DNA from: Burkholderiales bacterium
GTDB taxonomy: Bacteria; Pseudomonadota; Gammaproteobacteria; Burkholderiales; Burkholderiaceae_C
Assembly (NCBI GenBank): GCA_029268225.1
Contig: JAJUGJ010000012.1
Coordinates: forward strand, 23,744 to 87,743
Length of the DNA: 64,000 nucleotides
Direction of reading: 5' to 3'
In this document: in pieces, positions 16,478 through 24,865 of the stretch
How the letters are laid out: every line of letters starts with the position of its first letter
Numbering within the stretch: the stretch's first letter is position 1
The notes under the pieces: generated by a model
What the model was told of the DNA's origin: nothing
Databases searched by the model: none
Seen by the model: only the letters and a program-made list of their open reading frames with translations
Program-made: the position numbers and the translations under genes

Positions 16478-17824
16478 TCAGCCCTTCTGGGGCGTCACGG
16501 CCATGTGGGCAACCTGTTGGTCCAGGATGAGTTCGGGCTCGTCGGCCTCTTCTGCGGAAGGGTTGTTCAAGCCATGGTTGAGCTTGTCCACGTCCAGATC
16601 TCCGGTCCACTTGGCCACCACCAGGGTCGCCACACCGTTGCCCACCAGGTTGGTCAGGGCGCGGGCTTCCGACATGAAACGGTCAATGCCCAGGATCAAG
16701 GCCAAGCCTGCCACCGGCACATGACCCACCGCCGACAAGGTGGCTGCCAGCACGATGAAGCCACTGCCCGTGATGCCAGCTGCGCCCTTCGAGGTCAGCA
16801 ACAGCACCGCCAGCAAGGTCAGCTGCTGCGTCAGCGTCATCGGCGTGTCGGTTGCTTGCGAGATGAAGACGGCAGCCATCGTGAGGTAGATCGAGGTGCC
16901 GTCAAGGTTGAACGAGTAACCCGTGGGAATTACCAGGCCGACCACCGACTTGCGGGCGCCCAGGTTTTCCATCTTCTCCATCATGCGCGGCAGCACCGAT
17001 TCCGACGACGAGGTGCCCAACACCACGAGCAGCTCTTCCTTGATGTAGCGGATGAACTTGACGATGCTGAAGCCATGCAGGCGGGTGATCAGACCCAGCA
17101 CAACGAAGATGAACAGCAGGCAGGTCATGTAGAACGCGCCCATCAACTTGCCCAGCGAGAACAGCGAATCGACGCCGTACTTGCCGATGGTGAAAGCCAT
17201 CGCGCCAAAGGCACCGATCGGAGCCACCTTCATGATGATGCCGACGATGTCGAACAGCACGTGCGAGAACTTCTCGATGAAGTCGAACACCATCGTGCCG
17301 CGGCCACCGAACTTGTGCAGCGCAAAGCCGAACAGCACCGAGAACAGCAGCACCTGCAGGATTTCACCCTTGGCGAACGCGTCCACCACCGAAGTCGGGA
17401 TCACGTGCAGCAGGAAGTCCACCGTGCCCTGCATCTTGCCGGGCTCCGTGTAAGCGGCGATGCCCTTGGTGTCCAGCGTGTTCGGATCCACGTGCATGCC
17501 CGAACCCGGTTGCAGCACGTTCACCACCACCAGACCGATGATCAGGGCAATGGTTGACACCACCTCGAAGTACAGCAGGGCCAGGCCACCGGTCTTGCCC
17601 ACGCGTTTCATGTCCTCCATGCCCGCGATGCCCACCACCACGGTACAGAAAATGATCGGGGCGATGATCATCTTGATCAGCTTGATGAACCCATCGCCCA
17701 GGGGCTTCATCTTGGCGCCGACTTCCGGTGCGAAGTGGCCCAACATCACGCCGATCACAACGGCGATCAGCACTTGGACATAGAGGGATTTGTAGAGCGG
17801 CTTGCGTGCGGAGGTCTGTGACAT
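16478..17824 (-). CDS. dctA: C4-dicarboxylate/proton symporter DctA (DAACS family)
   Basis: A 448-residue inner-membrane permease with about eight membrane helices and two re-entrant loops. Signatures include [39 protein letters not shown] and the late [18 protein letters not shown] block, with Arg and Asn at substrate/cation positions. It imports succinate, fumarate and malate. Start is set at MSQTSARK (17824), since the longer frame adds 45 residues without family similarity. It lies ~150 bp downstream of dctP on the same strand and near a DctS/DctR system, which suggests shared control. Confidence 0.94.
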   Translation of the reverse strand: MSQTSARKPLYKSLYVQVLIAVVIGVMLGHFAPEVGAKMKPLGDGFIKLIKMIIAPIIFCTVVVGIAGMEDMKRVGKTGGLALLYFEVVSTIALIIGLVVVNVLQPGSGMHVDPNTLDTKGIAAYTEPGKMQGTVDFLLHVIPTSVVDAFAKGEILQVLLFSVLFGFALHKFGGRGTMVFDFIEKFSHVLFDIVGIIMKVAPIGAFGAMAFTIGKYGVDSLFSLGKLMGAFYMTCLLFIFVVLGLITRLHGFSIVKFIRYIKEELLVVLGTSSSESVLPRMMEKMENLGARKSVVGLVIPTGYSFNLDGTSIYLTMAAVFISQATDTPMTLTQQLTLLAVLLLTSKGAAGITGSGFIVLAATLSAVGHVPVAGLALILGIDRFMSEARALTNLVGNGVATLVVAKWTGDLDVDKLNHGLNNPSAEEADEPELILDQQVAHMAVTPQKG

Positions 17825-17974
17825 GGCGCTGGCCTTGGGTGGGAAGGGAAGGTGCCCAGGGGATCGCACACAGTCCTTCGACGCGTGCCATTCAACCCTG
17901 GGGGCGGAATGGCGCGAACGATACCCAGCCCCCCCGCACGCGCCAACTGTGGCGTTCAACAGGCGGGTATACCC

Positions 17975-19072
17975 TTAACGGGGTTGAAGGCACTGATTTG
18001 TCACATCGCGCAATAAAGGTGCCCCCACGCGCCGTGCGAAATCGGCTTGCACCGGCTGCACCGCCCGCCGCAAGGCGACCCGTTGGGGCGCACTCAGGCC
18101 CACCACCCGCACGCCGGCCGTCTGCTTCAGCGTGGCCAGCGCCTGCGCATTGAGTGCGGCCGCCTGCGCATTGCCTTCGGCCAGGGCTTGTTGCAGCGCG
18201 CGTTGCAGCAAAGCGCGGTCAGCGGGGTCCAGCCGTGCCCAAAAGCGCGGATTGGTCACCACCGCGTAGCCCAGATAGCCATGGTCGGTCAGCGTGATCA
18301 CGCGCTGTACCGGAGCCAGTCCCTGCGTCAGGAAATTCGACAAGGGGTTCTCGGCACCGTCGACCACCCCCTCGGCCAAGGCTCGCCGTGTCTCGCCAAA
18401 CGGCAGCACCACCGGATGCGCGCCCAGTGCCTTCATCTGTGCGGCCAGCACCCGTGACGACTGGATGCGCAGCCGCAAGCCTCGGAAATCGGCCACCTCC
18501 CGCAGCGGGCGCTGGGCACTCATCTGCTTGAAACCATTGTCCAGAAACCCCAGCCCCACCATCTGCTGGCGTGCCAGGCTGTCGAGCAAGCGCTGACCAA
18601 TCGGCCCCTGAGTCACGCAACGCACCTGCGACAGCGTGTCAAACAGAAAGGGCAGGTCAAACACATCGAACTCAGGCACCCCGGCAGCACCCAATTTGGA
18701 CAGCGACGGCGCCAGAATTTCCACCGCTCCCAATTGCAGCGCTTCCATCTCGTCATCGTCACCGTACAGCTGCGAGTCCGGATAGACCTCAACGCGGATG
18801 CGACCATCTGAGGCCTGTGCCACCAGCTCCTGGAAGCGGGTGGCCATGCGTCCCTTGGGGGTCTCTGGCGCGACCACGTGCGACAGCCTCACCACCTTCT
18901 CCGGCGTCGTCGCGGCCCGGGCCTGCTCGGCGGGCAGTCCGAGCACCATCCCGGCGCACAGCCACAAACCGCTCACCCACTGGCGCAGTGCTCGTGCCTC
19001 GGTCGCACGCTCGCCGGCTCTCCGGCGGCCAAGCCGAGCAAGAGTCCTCAAGGGGAAGGGGAGCGCACGCAT
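17975..19072 (-). CDS. dctP: TRAP-type dicarboxylate substrate-binding protein DctP
   Basis: A 365-residue periplasmic binding protein of the TRAP DctP family. A long basic N-region precedes a hydrophobic signal core (VSGLWLCAGMVLGLPAEQARA). Conserved features are RLSHVVAPETPKG, VEVYPDSQLYGDDDEM, the carboxylate-binding Arg in GLRLRIQSS, and GVVDGAENPLSNF. The assumed ATG lies back to back with the dctS ATG (CATG), leaving no promoter space, so one of the two starts is probably further in; GTG at 18976 is an alternative here. No DctQ or DctM genes are adjacent, which is unusual for a TRAP system. Confidence 0.88.
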   Translation of the reverse strand: MRALPFPLRTLARLGRRRAGERATEARALRQWVSGLWLCAGMVLGLPAEQARAATTPEKVVRLSHVVAPETPKGRMATRFQELVAQASDGRIRVEVYPDSQLYGDDDEMEALQLGAVEILAPSLSKLGAAGVPEFDVFDLPFLFDTLSQVRCVTQGPIGQRLLDSLARQQMVGLGFLDNGFKQMSAQRPLREVADFRGLRLRIQSSRVLAAQMKALGAHPVVLPFGETRRALAEGVVDGAENPLSNFLTQGLAPVQRVITLTDHGYLGYAVVTNPRFWARLDPADRALLQRALQQALAEGNAQAAALNAQALATLKQTAGVRVVGLSAPQRVALRRAVQPVQADFARRVGAPLLRDVTNQCLQPR

Positions 19073-21107
19073 GTCGGCTATCCTAACCAAAACCCCCGCC
19101 TCACCAATGCCCGCGCCCGCTGTCGATTTCACCCTGTTGGAGCTGGAGCCTGCTTCGCCTTCGGCGTGGAATCGTCGCGCCATGATCTGGCTGGGAGGCA
19201 TGCTGCTTCTGGTGGCGGTCTCCATCGCCGGTCTGGCGCTGTTTCTGCGCTCGGTCGAGGCCGAAGACGCCAACCGGCGCCGGGTGGCCGATGCCCAATG
19301 GCTCGATCAGACCTTGCGCTTTCACTTTCGGCGTCTGGAGGGGGACCTGATGGCCCGGGCGCGCCAGTCACAGCAGGGCAGCGAAGCCGCCATCTCGCAG
19401 GCCGACCCCGCTGTGCTGAAGGCCGGCCAACTCTGGCGCACCGCCGGGGTGATCCTGTTCCATGCCTGGATGCCCGCCGCACGCCAAGCCGATGTGGCCC
19501 ACTGGCCCGCCGAAATGCGGGACGCGGCGCGCGACCCGGAGGCCGCCCAGGCCTTGCGTGCCATGCTGGCCACCACCGATGCCCTCCAGCGACCGGCCTA
19601 CGCAGGCCCCTTGCCGCAGAACGGCGCACGAGGGCGCCACACCCTCTGGGTGGCCGTGCCGCAGTTTGACCAGGGCCGCTTCGTGGGGGACCATGTCGCT
19701 GCGGTCCAGTTCGAACAGGCCTTGGCCAGCGTCATCCCGCCCTGGTTTGCTCAGGATCACGACATCCAGCTTCACCCCGAGTGGGGCGCCAACACCCCGA
19801 GCCCCCGCAGCGATGACGGGGCCACGAGCGTTCCCATTCACCTGCCGGGCATCCAGCTCAGTCTGGATGTGCGTGCCCTCGCGCCGCAGGTCGCGCTTGC
19901 CCCTCGCCTGTTCTTTGGCGTGGCCTTGCTCTGCCTGCTCGCCATGGTGGCCGCCCTCTATGCGCTTTGGCGGGACACCGCCCGTCGCCAGCGCGCGGAA
20001 GCGCAACTCCAAACACAGCGCGTGCTGCGCCAGGCGATGGAGCAAGCCGTCATGCTCGGCTTGCGTGCCTGGGACACACAAGGACGCCTGCTCTATGTCA
20101 ACCAGGCTTTTTGTCGCCTGGTCGGCTGGCAAGCTGAGGACTTGCTCCACACCACCGGTCCCATGCCGTACTGGCCGGGCGAGCCAGGGGGCGAACTGGC
20201 TCAGTTGAAGGCTCACCTGGCCGACGTCACCGCCCAGCAGATCGGTGTCGAAATGCAATGGCGCCACCGCGATGGCCATCTGCTCGACGTGATCGTGCAC
20301 GCGGCCCCCCTCAGCCTGCCTGACGGCACCGTGGTGGGGTGGATGGATTCGGCCCTCGACCTCACCGAGCGCAAACGCATCGAGCGGCGAGCCGCCCGTC
20401 AGCAGGAGATGCTGGAAGCCTCCGGGCGCCTCATTGCGGTGGGCGAGGTCGCGTCCACCCTGGCCCACGAACTCAACCAGCCGCTTGGGGCGCTCAGCAG
20501 CTTCGCCAACGGCTTGCTCAACCGCGTCCAACAGCAAAGCATCACCTTGGATGAAGTGCGCCCTGTGGTCGAACGCATGGCCCGAATCGCCGACAAGGCG
20601 GGTCGGGTCATCCAGCGGGTCAACGCGTTTGCCCGCCGCCAGGACATGAACCGCCAGCCATTGGCCCTGGTCCCCTTTGTGGGCCGGGTGGTCGGGCAGC
20701 TGCCCGTGCCAGAGGGGTTGCGCCTGCAATGGCACGTCACCGACGAGGACGATGCGCTGAGCGTGCCGGCCGACGCGCTGCTGCTTGAACATGCCCTGCA
20801 CAACGTCGTGCTCAACGCCACCGAATGGGCCCGAAAGACCACAGAGGAGAGCCCCCGGGTCGAAGTGCGCCTGCGACACGCCGAGGGCATGGTCGGCATC
20901 CAGGTGGCCGACAACGGCCCTGGTGTGCCCGAAGAGCAGGTTCACACCATCTTCGATGCCTTTGCCTCTGGCAAGGATGGCGGCATGGGCATGGGCCTGT
21001 CCATCTGTCGCTCCATCATCGAAGCCCATCGCGGTCGCATCGATGTGGCGCGCAGCGATGAGCTGCACGGGGCACAATTCACCCTGTGGCTGCCTCTGAA
21101 CCCCTGA
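19071..21107 (+). CDS. dctS: C4-dicarboxylate sensor histidine kinase DctS
   Basis: A 678-residue membrane kinase. One membrane helix lies at ~residues 40-62, then a ~220-residue periplasmic sensor domain, and a second helix at LFFGVALLCLLAMVAALYAL. A cytoplasmic PAS domain (LRAWDTQGRLLYVNQAFCRL) follows, then HisKA with AHELNQPLGAL (phospho-acceptor His466) and HATPase_c with N-box HNVVLNATEWA, VADNGPGVP and GMGMGLSICRS. Pairing with a FixJ-type regulator and divergence from dctP match the DctS/DctR arrangement of Rhodobacter. ATG 19107 is an alternative start that would free space for promoters. Confidence 0.88.
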   Translation: MSAILTKTPASPMPAPAVDFTLLELEPASPSAWNRRAMIWLGGMLLLVAVSIAGLALFLRSVEAEDANRRRVADAQWLDQTLRFHFRRLEGDLMARARQSQQGSEAAISQADPAVLKAGQLWRTAGVILFHAWMPAARQADVAHWPAEMRDAARDPEAAQALRAMLATTDALQRPAYAGPLPQNGARGRHTLWVAVPQFDQGRFVGDHVAAVQFEQALASVIPPWFAQDHDIQLHPEWGANTPSPRSDDGATSVPIHLPGIQLSLDVRALAPQVALAPRLFFGVALLCLLAMVAALYALWRDTARRQRAEAQLQTQRVLRQAMEQAVMLGLRAWDTQGRLLYVNQAFCRLVGWQAEDLLHTTGPMPYWPGEPGGELAQLKAHLADVTAQQIGVEMQWRHRDGHLLDVIVHAAPLSLPDGTVVGWMDSALDLTERKRIERRAARQQEMLEASGRLIAVGEVASTLAHELNQPLGALSSFANGLLNRVQQQSITLDEVRPVVERMARIADKAGRVIQRVNAFARRQDMNRQPLALVPFVGRVVGQLPVPEGLRLQWHVTDEDDALSVPADALLLEHALHNVVLNATEWARKTTEESPRVEVRLRHAEGMVGIQVADNGPGVPEEQVHTIFDAFASGKDGGMGMGLSICRSIIEAHRGRIDVARSDELHGAQFTLWLPLNP

Positions 21108-21727
21108 TCCCTCTCGTGCACATCGTCGACGACGACGCGGATTTCCGCGACGGCTTGGCGTGGCTGCTCGATTCCCGGGGCCTGCGCACCCGTTGCTGGT
21201 CGGGTGGCGAGCAGTTTCTGGCTGACTTGCGCCCAGGCAGCGACACATGGGCGTGCGGGGTCATGTTGCTCGACATCCGAATGGAGCCTCTCTCCGGGTT
21301 GGCCACGTTCGAGCAGCTCAAAGCCCAAGGATGGCCCTGGCCCATCCTCTTCCTGACTGGGCACGGCGATCTCAGCATGGCGGTGGCCGCGGTCAAGAAT
21401 GGTGCCTGGGACTTCCTGGAAAAGCCCTTTCAGGACAACCAGCTGGTCGACAAGGTCGAGGCGGCTTGCCGCGAAGCCTTGGTGCTACAGACCGAGTCGC
21501 AGCAGCGCTTGCGTTTCCAGCAGGCCCTGGCGGCCCTGAGCCAGCGCGAGCGCGAGGTGCTCAACGAGTTGCTGCAAGGGCACTACAACAAGAACATCGC
21601 CGACCACCTGGGCATCACCCCCAGGACGGTGGAATTCCACCGAGCCAACATCTTCGAGAAACTGCAAGTGCAGTCTGCCGTCGAGTTGGCCCATCTGATG
21701 GGCCGCTATGCGCCCGGCAGTGCCTGA
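21086..21727 (+). CDS. dctR: C4-dicarboxylate response regulator DctR (FixJ/NarL type)
   Basis: A ~213-residue regulator. The receiver domain (1-~120) shows acidic DDD, phospho-acceptor Asp in MLLDIRM, Thr in FLTGHG and Lys in LEKPF. The C-terminal LuxR-type helix-turn-helix is LSQREREVLNELL with NIADHLGITPRTVEFHRANI. GTG 21086 overlaps the dctS end by 22 bp; GTG 21116, at VHIVDDD, is an equally plausible start. As the partner of DctS it should activate dicarboxylate transport genes such as dctP and dctA. Confidence 0.9.
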   Translation: MAASEPLIPLVHIVDDDADFRDGLAWLLDSRGLRTRCWSGGEQFLADLRPGSDTWACGVMLLDIRMEPLSGLATFEQLKAQGWPWPILFLTGHGDLSMAVAAVKNGAWDFLEKPFQDNQLVDKVEAACREALVLQTESQQRLRFQQALAALSQREREVLNELLQGHYNKNIADHLGITPRTVEFHRANIFEKLQVQSAVELAHLMGRYAPGSA

Positions 21728-21734
21728 AGCGTGA

Positions 21735-22619
21735 TCAGGCCTGGCCGCTCTGACGGCTTTGCAACTCCCTGAACAAGGCGGACTGATCCAGGTCTGCAAA
21801 ACCATGTTCGGCCGCCTGGGCGTACAGATCGGTCAGGTGCTGGGTGATGGGGGCATCGAAACCCAGGCCTGCCGAGGTGTGCAGCGCATTGCGAAGGTCC
21901 TTGAGCTGGATCGCCAACGACCCGCGCTTGGCAAAGTCACCCTCGACCATGCGCTGGCCGTGCACCTCCAGGATGCGACTTTCGGCAAACCCGCCCCGTA
22001 GGGCCTCGCGCACCTTGGCCGGGTTGGCGCCGCCTTTCTCCGCCAGCAACAGCGCTTCGGCCACGGCGCCAATCGTGATGCCGACAATCATCTGGTTGGC
22101 CAGCTTGGTCAACTGCCCCGAGCCCGCCGGCCCCACATGTACGGGCCGGCCCAGTACCGACAGCACCTCGCGTGCACGCTCGAAATCAGCCGCCTCACCG
22201 CCGGCCATGATCGCCAGCGTGCCAGCTTCGGCGCCCAGCGTCCCCCCCGACACCGGCGCATCCAGTGCCGACACGCTCAAGGCGGCCAGGCGCCGCGCAT
22301 GGTCTTGGGCCTGCTCAGGCAGGATCGAGCTCATGTCCACCACCAAGGTGCCGGGGCGCAGCCCTTGCGCCGCGCCGGCCAACTCCGTGCTGAACAGCAC
22401 CTCGCCCACCACCCCGCCATGCTCCAGCATGGTGATGACGAGGTCCGCTTGCGCCACAGCCGCTGCCGGCGTGTCGGCAACGGTGGCGCCGGCCGCGCCC
22501 AGTGCCTCGGCCTTGGCCCGCGTGCGGTTCCATACCGTCAAAGGGTAGCCGGCTGCCAACAGACGGCGAGACATCGGGGCGCCCATCAGGCCGCAACCGA
22601 GCAAAGCAATTCTGATCAT
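21735..22619 (-). CDS. NAD(P)-dependent beta-hydroxyacid dehydrogenase (HIBADH/GlxR family)
   Basis: A 294-residue member of the 3-hydroxyisobutyrate / tartronate-semialdehyde reductase family. The Rossmann motif is LLGCGLMGAPM. Substrate-site DAPVSGGTLGAEAGTLAIMAGG and catalytic Lys172 in GSGQLTKLANQ are present. ATG 22619 is preferred over a TTG nine bases upstream. Family members reduce or oxidise 3-hydroxyacids such as 3-hydroxyisobutyrate, tartronate semialdehyde or succinic semialdehyde; neighbours do not decide which. It is convergent with dctR. Confidence 0.88.
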   Translation of the reverse strand: MIRIALLGCGLMGAPMSRRLLAAGYPLTVWNRTRAKAEALGAAGATVADTPAAAVAQADLVITMLEHGGVVGEVLFSTELAGAAQGLRPGTLVVDMSSILPEQAQDHARRLAALSVSALDAPVSGGTLGAEAGTLAIMAGGEAADFERAREVLSVLGRPVHVGPAGSGQLTKLANQMIVGITIGAVAEALLLAEKGGANPAKVREALRGGFAESRILEVHGQRMVEGDFAKRGSLAIQLKDLRNALHTSAGLGFDAPITQHLTDLYAQAAEHGFADLDQSALFRELQSRQSGQA

Positions 22620-22652
22620 CGTGGTCAAACTTGTTCAACAGAGGTGGCGGCC

Positions 22653-22673
22653 ATTGTCCGATACAGGGACAAT
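22653..22673. promoter_or_regulatory. Inverted repeat, possible operator
   Basis: ATTGTCC (22653-22659) and GGACAAT (22667-22673) form a perfect 7-bp inverted repeat with a 7-bp spacer. It lies 34 bp upstream of the dehydrogenase start and ~180 bp upstream of the GGDEF gene. It could be a regulator site for the dehydrogenase; no regulator gene is adjacent. Confidence 0.35.
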
Positions 22674-22856
22674 CCCACCTCCTTTAGAGGGGGCGTCGCG
22701 TTGCCGTGACGGTTTTGCCGCGCGGCGATGTGAATTAGGGCACATTTGTCGTGTAAAAAGTCCCCTATCCCTTGTTTGAAGGACAGCCACGGCCCGTCAT
22801 TTGAAGGACGATCTGTGCGCTTCCTTGTGCCACTTCCCTTCATCCCACAGGTTTCC

Positions 22857-23855
22857 ATGTCCGACTCACCTGCCTCCGTCGTCCTGAACAGCGGTGCCGT
22901 GCACCAGGCGGTTCTGAGCGCACTGGATCAACTCGGGCTGGCCGTGCTGGTCAAAGACCTGAGTTCGGGGCGCTATGTGTATGCGAGCGAGGCTGCCTCG
23001 CGTCTGCTGCACGCCGGAGACGACCAGCTCGAAGGCGCACAGGACGCCGACATCTTCGACGCCACACAGGCTGTGGCCCTGCGCGCGGCCGACGTGCAGG
23101 CCACCTCCATGCCCAATGGCCTGTGCTCCGAGCACCGCATGGAGTTGCGCGGGACGCGTCGCGATTTCAGGGTCTGGCGCCAGCAGGTGGCGCTCGATGG
23201 GCGCAGCGATCCCCATTTGCTGTCTGTCTGGCAGGACATCACCGATGTGCACCAGCGTGAGGCTCAGATTGCCCAGGCGTTGGCGCAACTGGAGCAGCAG
23301 CAAAAGGCCAACGATGCCTTGCGCCGCGACATGGAAGACAACCAGGTGCGTGACGCGGCCTCGGGGCTCTACCACCGGGTCCATTTCGATGAGCAGTTGC
23401 GGCGCGAAGCCGACCTGTCCAGCCGCGAGCAGCGTGAATTCGCGCTGGTGGCCATGGCCATTGACAACATGGACGAGATCCGGCGTCTGCATGGCGTAGA
23501 AGCCTGCGAGCGCGTGGTCGAATCGCTGGGGCGTCTGCTGCGTGCCAACACCCGTGCGATGGATTCGCCGTGCCGCCTGGGCGGCGACCGTTTTGTCGTC
23601 TTGCTGTCGGGCATCGGCCTGGCCACAGCGCATGCCCGCATGGAGCAGTTGCGCCGTCAGTGTGCCGAGCACATCGTGCCCTTCAACGGTCAGCAGATCC
23701 CCTTCACGGTGTCCATGGGGGTCTCCAGCTTCCCGCACACGGCCGGCATCGTTGACGAGTTGCTGCGCAGTGCCGACCGTGCCTTGTCCAGCGCCCGTGA
23801 CAAGGGTGGCAACCGGATCGCGCTGGCGAGCATCCAGTTCGTCCCGGCGGCCTGA
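22857..23855 (+). CDS. PAS-GGDEF protein with degenerate GGDRF signature
   Basis: A 332-residue cytoplasmic protein. The N-terminus (~15-135) is PAS-like (LAVLVKDLSSGRYVYASEAA), with a short coiled coil at ~135-165, then a GGDEF domain (~168-325). The active-site loop reads RLGGDRF (242-246), with Arg in place of the metal-binding Glu/Asp of GG(D/E)EF. Cyclase activity is therefore doubtful, and the protein may instead bind nucleotide or act as a scaffold. No inhibitory-site RxxD precedes the loop. The start is the first ATG that preserves the PAS fold; the frame is open 37 codons further upstream. Confidence 0.85.
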   Translation: MSDSPASVVLNSGAVHQAVLSALDQLGLAVLVKDLSSGRYVYASEAASRLLHAGDDQLEGAQDADIFDATQAVALRAADVQATSMPNGLCSEHRMELRGTRRDFRVWRQQVALDGRSDPHLLSVWQDITDVHQREAQIAQALAQLEQQQKANDALRRDMEDNQVRDAASGLYHRVHFDEQLRREADLSSREQREFALVAMAIDNMDEIRRLHGVEACERVVESLGRLLRANTRAMDSPCRLGGDRFVVLLSGIGLATAHARMEQLRRQCAEHIVPFNGQQIPFTVSMGVSSFPHTAGIVDELLRSADRALSSARDKGGNRIALASIQFVPAA

Positions 23856-23897
23856 ACGCCCAGGCGCTCGCAGGGGCGCCGTCCGACCCATGAAAAA

Positions 23898-23930
23898 AAC
23901 GGCCAGATCCTGTTGCAGGGTCTGGCCGTT
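23898..23930 (-). terminator. Strong intrinsic terminator of 6S RNA
   Basis: AACGGCCAGA (23898-23907) pairs with TCTGGCCGTT (23921-23930), with an inner CCTG-TTG-CAGG extension. On the minus strand the stem is followed by a run of T (plus-strand A at 23893-23899). Orientation and position suit termination of the 6S RNA transcript; it may also stop the convergent GGDEF gene. Confidence 0.85.
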
Positions 23931-23942
23931 GTCGCATGAGGT

Positions 23943-24118
23943 GTTCGCCGCGCACTGGTTGCCGCATTCCTGAACCCAGGTGGGATTCAGGTGGGCGAGG
24001 TCAGCAGCACTTCGGGTTCATCTGACGCGAGACGATCACGCCCGCGCCGCAATGTTCCAAGCCCTGGCTCCAAGAGCATCGGTTCAAGGAAATCAAAGCA
24101 ACCACGAACGCGACGAAC
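23943..24118 (-). ncRNA. ssrS: 6S RNA
   Basis: The ~176-nt transcript directly follows zapA on the same strand, the usual position of ssrS. Its ends pair as the 6S closing stem. Minus-strand GTTCGTCGCG (5' end, plus 24109-24118) pairs with CGCGGCGAAC (plus 23943-23952), with one G-U pair, and TGGTTGC pairs with GCAACCA further in. The middle is a long imperfect duplex with an open region, including CCTTGAACC and the 3'-side hairpin CCTGAA-TTCAGG, resembling the 6S central bubble. A -10 box TAGAAT precedes the 5' end and a strong terminator follows. 6S RNA sequesters sigma-70 RNA polymerase in stationary phase. Ends are approximate. Confidence 0.82.
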
Positions 24119-24124
24119 GGTTTC

Positions 24125-24130
24125 ATTCTA
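24125..24130 (-). promoter_or_regulatory. -10 element of the 6S RNA promoter
   Basis: Minus-strand TAGAAT lies 7 nt before the first paired base of the 6S closing stem. No good -35 hexamer is seen at 17-bp spacing; TTGCAC lies 22 bp upstream. Confidence 0.5.
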
Positions 24131-24218
24131 CGGCGAATCGCTCGGAGCGTCCGTGCAAATCGCACGCACGCCACACTGGCACCACAGGGGTGGGGCCGGC
24201 CGCCGTCGGGTTGCGCTG

Positions 24219-24548
24219 TCAGAGCAGGTGGCCGTCGCTGTCGAGGGCCTGGTCCAGACGCTGGATGAGCTGATCCAGGTACTCCGGTGCGGGCAGGGCG
24301 TCGGATGGGTTGTCCGCTGCGGCCTGGGTCACCGTCGCGGCCGGTGGCTGTCGATCGGTCAGGATGTAGGCCAAATTCAGCGCAGCCAACACCGCGATGC
24401 GCTCACGGGCCTTGAGCTTGCCGGTGTCGCGGATGGCGCACATCTCTCGGTCCACCTGGGCCACGGCTTCACGCAAGCGCTCTTCGCCACCGTCGGGGCA
24501 GCCCAGCAGGTAGCTCTGCCCCATGATGGAGACTTCAATCTGTTTCAT
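24219..24548 (-). CDS. zapA: Cell division protein ZapA
   Basis: A 109-residue FtsZ-ring stabiliser. The N-terminal globular part is KQIEVSIMGQSYLLGCPDGGEERLREAV, with the invariant hydrophobic/GQ pattern. A helical region KLKARERIAVLAALNLAYIL leads to the C-terminal coiled coil. It cross-links FtsZ protofilaments at mid-cell. Start is at MKQIEV (24548). The order zapB-like, zapA, 6S RNA matches the conserved proteobacterial arrangement. Confidence 0.92.
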   Translation of the reverse strand: MKQIEVSIMGQSYLLGCPDGGEERLREAVAQVDREMCAIRDTGKLKARERIAVLAALNLAYILTDRQPPAATVTQAAADNPSDALPAPEYLDQLIQRLDQALDSDGHLL

Positions 24549-24553
24549 GGTGA

Positions 24554-24790
24554 TCAAGCCTTGGGCAGGTCGTCATCGGGGTCGGCCAGCACCGCGCCGG
24601 CCACCTGGGGCAGCTTGTCGATCAGCGCGTCGATGCGCGAGCGGGCTGCCGACAGGCGTGCTCGCAGCGAGTCACGCTCCTGCGTGGTCACCGTCAATTG
24701 CTGCTGGAGCAAGGCATTGGTGCGTCGCAATTCTTCGTGGCGCAGCAGCAGGCGCTCGATGCGGTCCGTGAGTTCGTCGATTCTGGACAT
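24554..24790 (-). CDS. ZapB-like small coiled-coil protein
   Basis: A 78-residue, almost entirely helical protein with leucine/Arg heptads from residue ~5 to 60 and an acidic tail (DPDDDLPKA). Small coiled-coil proteins of this type precede zapA in many beta- and gammaproteobacteria and are thought to take part in divisome assembly. It ends 5 bp before zapA and is probably co-transcribed with it. Homology to enteric ZapB is not evident at residue level. Confidence 0.8.
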   Translation of the reverse strand: MSRIDELTDRIERLLLRHEELRRTNALLQQQLTVTTQERDSLRARLSAARSRIDALIDKLPQVAGAVLADPDDDLPKA

Positions 24791-24840
24791 TGAGGGGCGT
24801 CAACCTGAGGTGGGGTGCGAGCGGCCAGGACAAGCCAAAC

Positions 24841-24859
24841 ATTGTAGGCGCCTTACAAT
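24841..24859. promoter_or_regulatory. Palindromic divergent -10 region
   Basis: ATTGTAGGCGCCTTACAAT holds TACAAT on the plus strand (24854-24859) and TACAAT on the minus strand (complement of 24841-24846). These are well placed as -10 boxes for the riboswitch/btuB transcript and for the ZapB-like/zapA transcript. The near-perfect dyad could also be a regulator site. -35 hexamers are weak. Confidence 0.5.
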
Positions 24860-24865
24860 GTTGCC

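Noticed and set aside
17965..17974. GGGTATACCC palindrome right after dctP as an operator
   Set aside because: It is only 10 bp, found once, and adjoins the dctP stop; chance is a sufficient explanation.
19368..21248. A 626-codon minus-strand frame opposite dctS
   Set aside because: It is a shadow of the kinase gene and has no domain similarity.
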